Assembly: GCA_936440205.1 (NCBI GenBank)
Contig: OW387135.1
Coordinates: 22,298,792 to 22,362,791, forward strand
Length of the DNA stretch: 64,000 nt
Direction: 5' to 3'
DNA from: Lepidonotus clava
Lineage: Eukaryota > Annelida > Polychaeta > Phyllodocida > Polynoidae
Shown: piece after piece, positions 47,982 to 58,607 of the stretch
Layout of the letters: the number at the start of each line of letters is the position of its first letter
Position numbering within the stretch: the stretch's first letter is position 1
Notes under the pieces: generated by a model
What the model saw: the letters and a program-made list of their open reading frames with translations, nothing else
The model's database searches: none
What the model was told of the DNA's origin: nothing
Program-made: the position numbers and the translations under genes

Positions 47982-49139
47982 ATGCTTGGGGTGGGGCGCG
48001 CTAGGGCACGTAAGGAAACGGGGTACCCCCTTTTTGTGATGAAGTCGTTTTCGTGTCTCGATTCCGCAGGTGGAAGAGGACCAAGGGAACGACCAAATCG
48101 GCGCTACACAGAAAGGCTTTGGCCAAAAAGGACTGATCAACCTGGGGCCATTGAGTCGGGGCGGTGCGTTGACCACTACAGTAGGAGTGCAGGTCGTTAG
48201 GCTGTAGAGATTCGCTACCTAGCTGAAGATTGGTTCTCTTGCGGATGTAATATAGGTGGGAAATGCGGGGTTGGAACGAAAAACGGCGTTCGGGAGCCAC
48301 GACGGCCCGAATGTCTAAAGTAGTCCCACGGAGCCGCTTTCCGGTCAGTTCGGAGGAACCACAGCGTGGAAAAGATGGTTGGGTTACAACGGAAAACAGA
48401 CCCGGTGGCAAGCTGGTGAAGACTTCTGAAGTAATGCCGACTTGGTAATACCGCTTTACAGCGTCCAGGAGACCGGAGGAGAGTAGATGCGGCACTCTCG
48501 GGAACGCCGGAGGAACGAACGGACGGCTGTAAAAGGCGAGGCCTGAAACGAGGACGGGCTTTAAAGTAGGTCGTAAAAGGAATAAAAGAGGACAAAGAGA
48601 ACGGGGCGGCGGCGAGGAGATGATAACGCCGAGCCCCTGTGTTCTCCGGGAAGTGTGCGGAAGCATTGTGAGGGCCAAGATGAAAAAGGCAAGAAAAGGC
48701 GACGAGGGATGAAAGGACCGAGGGCGTCCGGTGGGGCAATAAAAGGCCTAGGAAAAACGCGAGGACGGGCGAAGGGCCGCGAGGTAAAGAAAACAGGCGA
48801 GGCGGTGACCAAGCGGCGGGCCCCGGGGACCGGAAAATAGTAGGGGGCGCCACCGTAGAAGTGGATGGTGAGTCTGACGCTAGGGGTCGCTAGTGCAGGC
48901 CACGCCCACTTCCGCCTGCGGCGGCTATAAAAGGCAGAGCGCTCGCCGGAGCAGGTCATTCTGGTCAGCCGACCAGGATTCATCGAATCGCAGACGAGCA
49001 GACTGAGCTAAGGAGAAGAAAACAAGAAGAAAAGCAGAGAAGCGAGACGAGCAGCATCACCACGAGACAAAAACGGAAACGGCTGACGGGACGAGCTTCA
49101 AGATTGGAACGAGCCCCGAAAGCCCGGAAAACAGACACG
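47982..49139 (+). promoter_or_regulatory. pol-ORF3 spacer with internal TATA box
   Basis: This 1.16 kb has no convincing coding frame. It is GC-rich with many purine-rich short repeats. At 48926-48933 it carries the consensus TATAAAAG, preceded by a CCACGCCCACTTCC GC/CACCC-type patch and followed by a short inverted pair CTGGTC/GACCAG (48961-48976). Transcription from about 48955 would give a ~185-nt leader to the ORF3 start at 49140. Splicing from the 5' LTR transcript is the alternative route. Confidence 0.55.
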
Positions 49140-51650
49140 ATGAGCGGACAGTGCTGGGAAGGACATTGTCACGGAAAGGAGTTTAAGCACTTGGTCAAGC
49201 ATATTAAAGGCCAGCACGATGGATTCCGGAAGCAGTACTACATGTGCCCGGTGTATTCGAGTCGAGCCTATTCGACGCACCAGGACTGGAGAAAGCACAT
49301 GACGGAATCACACGAAGGGAACCTGCAGAGGGGGATGCCGAAGCAAGACCCCCTTCTGAGGCTGGAGTATGCTGCGGCGTTCGCCTTGGACCCGAAAGGA
49401 CGACCGCCGTACACCAGTTTCGCTACTGGGGATGAAACGGCGGCCCGGGTAGCCAACATGGAACGGGACTACGCGGTGCGCCATCCAGAAGGGTTTCAAC
49501 CCCCTGAGAGGGCGGTGGATAAGGAGGCACCGGAGAGGCCGCGACGGCAGATCCGCATCCCTTACTACCCGAGGGCGTCAAGAGGATCTGAGGACAGCGA
49601 CGCCGAGCAGCTGGAGCAGGTAGCAACCGAAGAAGGATCAGAGGCCGACGAGGCCGGCGAGGGAGCCCAAGCAGCCAAAGCAGCCGGGAAGGGACCCCTG
49701 GCCGAGGTGGCGGAACGATCAACACCCACGCGTCGTTCCCCTCGGAGGGCCGCGAAAGGAGTACGGAAGGAAGACACCGAGTCGCCGCGAAGCGCAAGCC
49801 GGGCCGTGGTCAACCCGAAACCACTCCTGACACCAGACCAAATATCAGGGTTAGTACAGAGCCGAATTAAGAAGTTAAACGCCCAGGGAGAACCACGGGA
49901 ACCGAGAGGACGAGGACTCCCAGGCAGAGGAAAAGGACGGACATCCACACCCACCCCGAAGCCGGGTTGCTCAGGAATACCACCGGGGGCTGAGGTGGTG
50001 GAATTGGTGAGCTCGTCCGACGACCAACGACCAAAAGTCAAGGAAGAAGAGGAGCCGCTCGCTTTCAAGAGGCCCCCGACGCAGGGATGCCCGACGGAGG
50101 AGCCGTCGCGAAAGAAGAAGTGGAAAAAGGTCAAGAAAGTCCCGAGAGAATTGGAGGAGGGAACGAGTTCGGACCAGTCGGAGTCAGGCAGGAGTATGTC
50201 GGCCCGAAGCGATCGGTCTTTGGTTATCGCTGAGTCTAGCAGCACGGGAGAGCTGGGACCATCACAGCCTGAGACCTCGACAGGAGTCAAACGGACCACG
50301 GGACTAGAACCACCTTGTAGCGACGCACAATTTACTATGATGACAGTTCATAAGAAATCGGTGATATACGAATCACGACACCCGAGGTACCCCGGGTATT
50401 TAAAAGGAACAATGAACCGGGAGGGATCGTTCAGGGGTTACCACGAGGCGAGATCCGACCGGGAGCTGGAGGACAGCATTCGGGAAGCACAGGGAGGCCG
50501 GCTGGTGGAAAGAGAAGCATTGTACCTAGGGAGGTTTCTGCGCGAGATGGCAGAAAGGCAGGGACTCAAACCGTCGGGGCGAGTGGAGAAAGTAAAGTAT
50601 GTTCGGCATGCGGCCAGGCCGGAGGACACGGCGTCGACGGCCTCGACACAGCCGCTGTTCTCTACCCCTACCCCGACGAAAGCAGATTCACCCCTGGAGA
50701 AGATGGTATGTAAGCAGCCGATAGTGCCGCCCCCAGGATTGAAACGAATGAGAGACATTACGGTAGCACCAGACACGCCAGAGACACGGGCGGCGGTTGA
50801 CAACCTGACTCGGGCCAGTTTGGGGAGCTCGTTTTTCGGGTCGCAAGGATCGGAGGAGACCCCGGGACCACCGTCGCCCGAACGTATGGGATCGCCGCCA
50901 GGACCGGATACCCCACTCAAGGACGAGGACAAACACGGGCGGGCGCTACAACCGCGGGTTGTGATACACAGATTACAAATGCCGGCTGCCCAGTCCATGG
51001 ACGAGGAGGTGGAAGACTCAGAGGACATGGAGTTGGGGCAGGCCGAGACCAGAGGATACGAGCTGGAGAAACAAGAATTGGACGAGTCGGGAGCGGATTC
51101 AGTGTTCGGGTCTATCGGAGCGGAGATGCCGACGGCAGGACCATCTAGAGAAACACCGAGACTCAAGTTATTACGGACACAGGCCGTTCACCAGGTCTTA
51201 CAGGGACACTTTCCGGTGACGGCGCGAGCGGTACGGGACTGGGACGCGGAAAAGGCCATTCGGGTGCAACTGACGTGGCCCCCGAGGGAGGTGCGAGGAA
51301 TGACGGCCAAGACAAGAGCAATGGCTTCGGCGTCTATGGCGTTCCTGATGGCACTAGAAACGGGCCGCAAGCCAGAGACATTTGAAGAAGCGATGGCGCA
51401 GTTCCCGACGGCGGCACTGGGGCCGTTGACCAGGGAGTTCCCGGGGGTCGACCAGCTAGTTAACGAACACAACCGGACCGTCCAATTGGCTCAGACCCTA
51501 GTGATGCACAAAAACGAGGATCAACTGGATGACTTGTTGAAGGCGACAAGAGAGGCGGAAAAACAGAGCGGAATGGTGGATCAGCTTCTCGAGCTCCCCG
51601 CTAGGGAGGAGAGGCTGTTGCTGCCGATCCGACGCCAAGAAGAAGGGTGA
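49140..51650 (+). CDS. ORF3 of the large element: C2H2-like N-terminus, long disordered region (836 aa)
   Basis: Starts at ATG 49140, the first ATG of the frame. The N-terminus has a C2H2-type finger, CWEGHCHGKEFKHLVKH with a further His (KGQH), and a second finger-like block near CPVYSSRAYSTHQDW. Then come several hundred residues rich in Pro, Ser, Glu, Arg and Lys that look disordered (acidic EEGSEADEAGEGAQ; basic KKKWKKVKKVPRE, a possible nuclear-localisation signal). The last ~150 residues look helical (AVHQVLQGHFPVTARAVRDW ... QLDDLLKATREAEKQ). There is no signal peptide, no membrane segment and no fusion-peptide or Cys-rich ectodomain, so it does not resemble env despite its position. 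Function unknown; a nucleic-acid-binding or regulatory role is inference from the finger. Confidence 0.75.
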   Translation: MSGQCWEGHCHGKEFKHLVKHIKGQHDGFRKQYYMCPVYSSRAYSTHQDWRKHMTESHEGNLQRGMPKQDPLLRLEYAAAFALDPKGRPPYTSFATGDETAARVANMERDYAVRHPEGFQPPERAVDKEAPERPRRQIRIPYYPRASRGSEDSDAEQLEQVATEEGSEADEAGEGAQAAKAAGKGPLAEVAERSTPTRRSPRRAAKGVRKEDTESPRSASRAVVNPKPLLTPDQISGLVQSRIKKLNAQGEPREPRGRGLPGRGKGRTSTPTPKPGCSGIPPGAEVVELVSSSDDQRPKVKEEEEPLAFKRPPTQGCPTEEPSRKKKWKKVKKVPRELEEGTSSDQSESGRSMSARSDRSLVIAESSSTGELGPSQPETSTGVKRTTGLEPPCSDAQFTMMTVHKKSVIYESRHPRYPGYLKGTMNREGSFRGYHEARSDRELEDSIREAQGGRLVEREALYLGRFLREMAERQGLKPSGRVEKVKYVRHAARPEDTASTASTQPLFSTPTPTKADSPLEKMVCKQPIVPPPGLKRMRDITVAPDTPETRAAVDNLTRASLGSSFFGSQGSEETPGPPSPERMGSPPGPDTPLKDEDKHGRALQPRVVIHRLQMPAAQSMDEEVEDSEDMELGQAETRGYELEKQELDESGADSVFGSIGAEMPTAGPSRETPRLKLLRTQAVHQVLQGHFPVTARAVRDWDAEKAIRVQLTWPPREVRGMTAKTRAMASASMAFLMALETGRKPETFEEAMAQFPTAALGPLTREFPGVDQLVNEHNRTVQLAQTLVMHKNEDQLDDLLKATREAEKQSGMVDQLLELPAREERLLLPIRRQEEG

Positions 51651-54600
51651 AGTAGATGCTGCTCGAGGTCTTGCACGGAAGAAAAACAGCGCGACGGAAC
51701 CAGAGGCGGAAGATGGCGCGTCGCGAGTCGGGTGGGGAGGGATTACGGGGCGTTGGCTCCTCACCCATAGTGTCAAACCCCCAGGGAGAGAACCGGGCCG
51801 AGGCGGAGGTACCTGAGCCGCACAGGAGGCCGAAGCCTGGATAAAAGACTCTCCTGGAGACCGCTGGACGGGCCCGAAAACTTTACTTAAACTCATCGGG
51901 AACGGACTGGCGGGCTCGAACATTCTTATCTTAATTTATTCTTATTAGTTTCTTTATGGAAACCCTTCTTGCGGAAGTGAACGAAACCACATGTGTTAGG
52001 AGGTGTTGAGCGTAATCAGCGAGCTGGAGGGTCCATGACTGGAATGAACTTACCAAAACCTGCGGGGCGAATACGGGACGGAAGGAGGCGCTAGGAGGAA
52101 AAACAAGTTTGTAGCTGTTCCTCTTCTTCCCTGGAGCCCGCTGCGTTGGTTGGGACCGAGCAGATGGAACGGGATCGTCCGGTCGCGGAAATGGATAACG
52201 GGCCGGGCGACCCGGGAGCGAGAGTGAAAGTTGGGAGGCGGAATCGAGGAAAGGAAATCAGAAAGGACGGATAGTGTTGTCATTGTAGTCTTTGAGTCGA
52301 CGGTCGTGCCGGGGTAAATAAGGTACCGGTGGGCCGGCGACTCGCCGCTGGAGGAAAGGCTGGCGCGGGCCAAGACTGAAAACCCTTCTCCCACGCTGCC
52401 TTGAGCGATCTGGAGGCGAGGAAGAGACGACCTCTGTCCTCTAGCGGCACTTCTACTTCCTGCAACCTTGTCTTCTTGATCTTGGATGGATCGATCAGAA
52501 TGTGGATGAACCCGGATTCATGTACCATCATCTTCTGAGTTTCCTTGTCTTCAGCCTCTTACCGCATACGAAGAGCGGCAAAATGGAATTTTTTCGACCT
52601 GAATGCTGGTTTTATCGTGCCAGAGTTGATGCAGCGAGTCGTGAAAGGATTGCGGCGAGTCGTAGATGTCTCCCGGAGGACCAAGGCACGAGCAGGGACG
52701 ATAACTTAGGAGCCCTGGCTCGTGACCGACCGTGATATATAGTAAAAGTAATACATGAACGAGAAACGGAAAAAAATTTTAATAGACTTACTAAAAACTT
52801 ATATTAATCTCTCACCTGCTGTAACGACAGAGACTCCTTCCATGTCGTATTTCCTGATGTCTTCTTCTCGAGGAACGAAACAAAATAGTCTTTGAAACAT
52901 ATAGGGAAGTAATCTTTGCAATATACAGGGAGGTGGTGCTTGGAACGTCGGCTGCGGATGCCCTGATAGACAAATCAAGAGGTCTGCAAAGAGCAACGAG
53001 GAGCGATCCTTCTTGGAGTTCATCGGATGAGTTCTCTATACATGCTATTTTATTGTGAATGGGCCCGTTCCGGATCTCAAACGTTGACGTTGGGTGCAGG
53101 TCCCAGTTGATGTCGTCCATCTTCACTTTCTACGGCTTCTTCTTCTCCTTCTCACTAATATCTTCAACTTACCAACTTCGAACCGTCGTACCTAGGAGCA
53201 GCCCGGAACGGCTCGGAGCTGTTGTCTCGGCGTTCGTCATAGGCATAGTGTCTCCATGCAATGTGACATGGCACCGTGGACGACTGTGGCCTTACTCCAA
53301 AATCAAACCAGACCGGATCTTAAACTTACCTCTATTAACGAACTATTTGTTGGTATTACAGTCTTACGAAAATCGTCAATAAGCACGGTCCTCCGGGAGG
53401 ACGAGGAGAAAAACTTAGTAGGCGGAGCGAGGCCCGAGAGCCTAGGAAACAAACGAGGGCCCGAGTGCCCGAAACAGGAATCCTCTTCTTAGGAAAATCA
53501 TCTCATCAGTAGAACGAAGGAGCCTCCCTCTCGCCCCAAAGAGGACTGTCTTCCTGCCGTTGTTTACGGGGGGGGGAGGGATGAGAGGCACCGGCTCCTG
53601 TCATCAAAAAGAAACTTCATCAAAACTATCTTCTTAAATCAGGTCTCCGTTCCGGTTGTTGTCATGCCACTTGGGCCCGGAACGGTGACGGAAATACTTT
53701 ATTATGGTGGACTCTCTCCGACATCTCTGTCTGAAATCCTGAAATCTTCAAATGTGTCGACGTGGTCGAGGACGGAACATCTTGATGCTGGGTTAACCAC
53801 GAGGACATGTGTCGTAAAAGTCAAACTTCAGTTCCTGTACGGAAAACGGACACTTCATCAATAATTAATGATTCTAATCTTCTCAGTCTCACCTTCACCC
53901 GAACTCCATCTCAAAGCTTCACCGTGACAAGTAGCACGAAACCTGCGACGTCGTCTGCTGAAGCTTCCACTCTAAGCTTTAATGAATGAAGTTAAGTTCC
54001 TTTCCACATACAACGCCATCTTCTTCTTTGGGTACCTTGGCCTCTGGCTCGAACATGTTGTCCTTGCCAACCGTGAAAAAGTCACTGGGGGGCTCTGAAT
54101 GCCGAGGTGACCGAGGGTGCGAAGTCCAAAAAGAACATTCTATCTACAAAAGCATCAGTCTTTCTTCTTCAACTCATCCTTAAAATCATCATCATCACCT
54201 AAGAGAACGCAGAGAAGAGTAACAGTTACGGAAGAACGAGGGGTCACGACCGACCGGGTAGGAGAATCACGACTGATTCTCTACCCAAAAACAACGGAGA
54301 ACGTCTGGACGACGGTAGAACGGACCGAGGGTCGAGAGGACTAAGGGTCACGACCGACCCTGGCCTCTGGGTGGGAGAGTCGCGACCGATTCTCCACCCG
54401 AACTAGGGGAGAACGTCTGGACGACGAAAAACGAAGGGAACGGGGGCACTGCGGGTCACGACCGACCCATGGCCCCGGGCAGGAGGACCACGACCGGTCC
54501 CTCTGTCCTAATGAGGGTAAAAAAGGCGAGGAAAAACGCGCCGAGGGGCTAAGTAAACAGAGCCCAGAGGAGAGGAGCGGGGGCGACGGGGTCACGACCG

Positions 54601-54999
54601 ATCCCCAGTCCCGGGTGGGAGAGCCACGACCGGCTCGCTCATCCTAAAAAACGAGAAAAACAGGAGGTCGTAAATAGATCAAGGATAAGAGAACTCTGAC
54701 GAAGATAAAAAGAGACTAAGATATATAAAAACGAATTATATGAACTTTTAAAAACGAAGAGAGAAAAACGAAGAAAGAAAAACGAAGAAAGAAGAGAAAT
54801 AATAATTAGCCGGATAGGCCCCGGGGGCCCTCCGAAGTTGACCGGGGAGGACAGAGGGTGACACCTCCTCCTCTGCCGATAAGGAGCGTAGGATTGAAAT
54901 GTTTCTGGTTCTAGAGTATGTTCTGTTGTCGTTGCTGTATGAACTGTGTTGAAATTTTGTATAACGTGTTTTCCCACCTTTCAAGAAGGTGCGGGAGGG
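51651..54999. other. 3' non-LTR region of the large element
   Basis: A 3.35 kb stretch without a recognised gene. Open frames on both strands reach only about 60-140 codons and match no family I know. The minus strand of 52812-53126 has a 104-codon open frame. Left of the 3' LTR, CGGGAGGG is a possible polypurine tract. The 54230-54640 repeat array is listed separately. Confidence 0.6.
54230..54640 (+). repeat. Tandem array, ~105-140-bp units with GGTCACGACCGACC
   Basis: GGTCACGACCGA(C/T)CC recurs near 54242, 54347, 54455 and 54590, each followed by GGGTGGGAGAG or GGGCAGGAGGA and an imperfect hairpin such as GAATCACGACTGATTC. GAGAACGTCTGGACGACG recurs twice within it. This lies in the 3' region of the large element, just before the sequence leading into the LTR. 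Confidence 0.8.
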
Positions 55000-55926
55000 T
55001 GTGATGAACGGCTATTCAGCCAAAATACATAGAGGTTAAAATAATAATAAGGTAATAATGGAAATATGTAAAGAACGAATAACGAATATGTAAAGAACGA
55101 AGAACGAAATAGATGTAAAGAACGAATATGTAAAGAACGAATAACGAATATGTAAAGAACGAATAACGAAAACGTAATGGAACGAAACCCGGAAATATGT
55201 AAACCGGAAGTGAAATGTAAACCGGAAACGGAATATATAAACCGGAAGTGACGTCAATTGTAGGTCACGTGACCGAAGGCAGCCAATCAGGGCTGACCTC
55301 TCTAGTATATAAAGGGGCGGTGAGGCCCGAATAAACAGAGTTCTTCAACAGTTCTCCTGGTGTCCAGACGTGTCCTCTTTCCTGAAACAACCACTAAAGA
55401 TGAGCCGAATAGAGTAATTAAGTCGAAGTTAGGACAAAACAGTCGAAGTCCGAGATAGGTAGTCGCAACATAGGGTAAGGGGCCCGAAGGCCCGAAGAAC
55501 GAGGAACGAGGGAACGAAGTAGGGCACGAAGGCCCGAAGTAGTACCGGAAACCGAGGCGTAGTATGGTACGAAGACATGGGGAGCGGAACGAGGGAGCGA
55601 AGTCCGCGGGGACGAGGGCGCGGCGTGCTCGGCCCCACGCTACCAAACAATAGGCGACCGTCGGCCCGTCGCCCCCGCGGACCGGAACTCAGGGGTGGAC
55701 CGTTCCCCGGCCGACCCGTACCCCTACCATAATTTCCCTCCCCCGCAGTCCTCCGTCGACATCGAGTGCCGATCGATTCGCTCAGCCCCCCCTCGTGCGC
55801 GAGGCACGACTCTAGAAACACACCTCGGTTCTTGGCCCGGATTCCCCGTCCGCCCCGAGACCCGAACAACCCCCACGTTCCTCTGTCGTAAGAATCGGCA
55901 ACCCCGACTTACCAGAGAACGTCACA
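55000..55926 (+). repeat. 3' LTR (927 bp) of the large element
   Basis: Same length and, by reading, same sequence as 42417-43343, including the repeat block, the motif cluster and the TATA box. It is followed by TAAT. Confidence 0.92.
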
Positions 55927-55930
55927 TAAT

Positions 55931-58016
55931 CATAAACTCATAATAGAAACCAATATTTTCCAAAACCATAAAGATAGAACGCTCCCATCTAGTTCTAAAT
56001 GTTGTCTTATATTGCTCTAGAAAGATAGTAGATCAATCCCTACATATCCAAATTCATACAGTATCACAGCATTTGAACTCATTATTATCCACTCATTCTG
56101 ACTAACAAGGTGAGCTCACAAAGCAAGGAAAATGTGAGGCAGTATATCTTTCCCTGGTGATTACTAGGGGACGCACACGGGTCATGAGCTAGGTTATCGT
56201 CCCTGGGACTCAGCTGTGAATCATTCCTCAAACTAGTTTTGACATTTTGCCCAGAAAAAACATGTAAGCCACAAGCTTCCCTCATCTACAAGTAATTCTC
56301 AAGCATTTGTATGGGGCAATGTATTTTTTAAACTTCTGTAACTTGACACTCAGTAGCTGGGAGGATATTACATTACCATTTAACTGTCAGGGTTTAGGAT
56401 GGTGATGTACGATGGTGGAGATTGAACAGTCACTTAGTTATCTATACCACAGGGTATTCATATGGTTAACCATATGTATTATATTGCAGTTCAGGGCTTC
56501 AGGATGTTTCTGTTAGAGTCAGGTTGACAGCTATCAGATTATAGAGTATAAAAAAATAAATCTGCAGGTTTTGCATTACCTGGAAAGTTCAAGCTGACTC
56601 ATGGTCTAGTCACCTTTTTTATTTTTCATTCTGAGAAATAAAACAGTCCACAGATTAGTCAAGTCCTGGTTGCTTATGACTTTGTTTTGGTGATGCTGAC
56701 GTGATGTGATGATTTGAGCCACTCTCATCAGTCTTATATCACTGTCTCTGGTCCAAAAAGTTGTTTTGCTACAGGATCTTGTCTTGGTTTTATAACTTGG
56801 AATATTTAAAAACAAAGCCTTACACCAGGTGCTCCCTTGACAGAATTGTAACATGTAACTCTACACTTAAGTCTGTGTCACACTCTGCGACATTAACTAC
56901 CCGGAAGCTGATAATTCATGTTTACATTATGAATATGACACAAACCTATACATGCTACATAATAGTATACTTCCGATCTTATGATTAGCATAATCATATT
57001 GTTCATCCCAATGTATTATCATTCACTCATTAACTCTTATCAACTAGAAGAACACATTACATAATGTAAGAGAAGTTGGCTAGTAAAAAACCAATACCTC
57101 CACACCATTCCGAAACCCACCATGCATTTGAAGCCTGTATTCCACTAGGTAATTTTGACTACCATAACTTAAAAACAAGAAATTTAAACATTTATATCTT
57201 TCATTTGGAATACATAAGAAACCTATGTATGCTACATGTCATTGGAAAGAGAATTCAAAGTCCTTTCTAATGATATGTAACATGCCTACCTAAATCTCTT
57301 ACTTTTTCTGACGATTTCTGAAATCGCAGGTGAAATCGGTTAGTGGAATATAGACTTTGTGCAGCCTCCTGTAGTCCACCTCCAGACGTATATATATGTG
57401 TGCTGCAGACGTGGTCGTAGACATGTAAGTTCGTTGTGCTCCTACTGTACTTACCAAACATTTCTGTTACCCTGATTAAACCTTTCGCTATTTCTTACTG
57501 ATACCCTGCTCTCATAATGTTTCCCTGACTAGGTACGGTGTACGCATATAGATTTAGTTTGGAAACAAAGAACATTTTCCTATGAATCGTGTTGTACTGT
57601 ACTATCAGGCAAACAGCTGCAGCATGTCTATACCTTATCACAGTGAGAGATTCATTAGTGAGTAAATGAATTAATTGATTGTATGGTCATTTGTATGCTA
57701 CACATGCATTACCTTGTTTTTCTTTCCATAATTAGAAGTGCGTTGTTGAATGTGAACCACCGAATAGTCTAGTCAAGTACAGTATCAGAATGATGACATC
57801 TAGGAATATTCTTGTGACAATGAATAACCTTTGCTTATGTTTTCTAATATTCATAATAGATATATCAGAGACCATTGGAATACCATATATCCATATGAGC
57901 TCAGCTCTCTTATAAAATCTGTTATATAAACAATACATTCTTGGGACTAGAGATTTTATTAAAACTTTGTGAGTACATACGTGTACAATAATTCTTATAT
58001 TTGATCTCTGTTTCAG
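55931..58016. other. Region between the large LTR element and the second phosphatase
   Basis: No gene recognised. It could include the first exon and promoter of the phosphatase at 58023, because that exon opens directly after a splice acceptor, but no convincing donor-bearing first exon stands out. Confidence 0.45.
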
Positions 58017-58022
58017 ATCACC

Positions 58023-58607
58023 ATGATAGCGGCCAGGAAAACACCTAAAGATGAGGAACTTCAATTGCGTCGAATGGAAGAAATCCTTGGGGTTTCCCAG
58101 CAAGGGGACCAACTGGACCGACCATGGTACCGACCTGGTCCTGCCAAACTGTTAGACCACCTTTATCTTGGAGACTACAGTGACGCAGACAGTCTGGGTT
58201 TGTTGAAGGAACTTGGCATCACACATATACTCAACTGTGCAGGCGCATACATGGAGAATAGCCAATCGCTGAACATGTTTCTGTTTGGTGGCAACACAGG
58301 GATTGTGGCATATCACCAATTTGAGGCAGATGACACAAAACATTATAAGATATCTCAGCACTTTCAGGAAGCTGCAGATTTTATTGAAGCAGCCCGGAAA
58401 AGTGGAGGAAGGGTTTTGGTTTATTGTGCTAAAGGAATAAATCGGAGTGCCGCCATATGTGTTGCTTATATGATGGCATATAGAAAAACCAACCTCCTTG
58501 ACACTGTCCGGAATGTTAAAAACGAGCGTGGTGGAACGATATTAACAAATACAGGGTTTCAACAACAGTTGATATGTTATGCCAAAGATATAGGATGCCT
58601 ATCGTAG
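58023..58607 (+). CDS. Atypical dual-specificity phosphatase paralogue with YCX5R signature (194 aa)
   Basis: A single long exon after the acceptor TCTCTGTTTCAG (exon from 58017); the first in-frame ATG is at 58023, stop TAG 58605-58607. Upstream coding sequence in another exon is possible. The domain matches the protein at 28760: PWYRPGPAKLLDHLYLGDYS, GITHILNCAGAYMEN, an acid loop FEADDTKHYKISQHF, and TNTGFQQQLICYAKD versus VNSGFQRQLIRFARK. The P-loop reads VLVYCAKGINRSAAI: the Cys nucleophile, Gly and Arg of CX5R are kept, but the usual His before Cys is Tyr. That His tunes the Cys pKa in the family, so activity may be reduced or the protein may act as a binding pseudophosphatase; this is inference. 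The gene is a local paralogue about 27 kb from the first. Confidence 0.87.
   Translation: MIAARKTPKDEELQLRRMEEILGVSQQGDQLDRPWYRPGPAKLLDHLYLGDYSDADSLGLLKELGITHILNCAGAYMENSQSLNMFLFGGNTGIVAYHQFEADDTKHYKISQHFQEAADFIEAARKSGGRVLVYCAKGINRSAAICVAYMMAYRKTNLLDTVRNVKNERGGTILTNTGFQQQLICYAKDIGCLS

Larger units (their letters stand above)
42417..55926 (+). mobile_element. 13.5 kb Ty3-type LTR element with a third long ORF
   Basis: The 927-bp LTRs (42417-43343 and 55000-55926) run TGTGATGAACGG...CGTCACA and appear identical by eye and in all of their shadow open frames; a 4-bp TSD TAAT flanks them. Parts in order: primer-binding site (from 43345), gag (43420-44370), pol (44289-47981), a 1.1 kb spacer with a TATA box, ORF3 (49140-51650), a 3.3 kb 3' region with tandem repeats, a purine-rich stretch and the 3' LTR. 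The element looks whole and is very young. It is twice the size of an ordinary Ty3 element. The base composition is GC-rich against the AT-rich host surroundings. Treated as a fossil-type element; no claim about activity is made. Confidence 0.93.

Noticed and set aside
44597-48176. Many long minus-strand frames opposite pol
   Set aside because: Shadow frames caused by GC-rich codon usage of pol on the plus strand; no domain matches.
49565-51166. Minus-strand frames of about 240 codons opposite ORF3
   Set aside because: Ser/Pro/Gly-rich shadow of ORF3 with no independent start signals or motifs.
49140-51650. ORF3 as an envelope gene
   Set aside because: No signal peptide, membrane span, furin-type site or Cys-rich ectodomain is visible; its N-terminus looks like a zinc finger.
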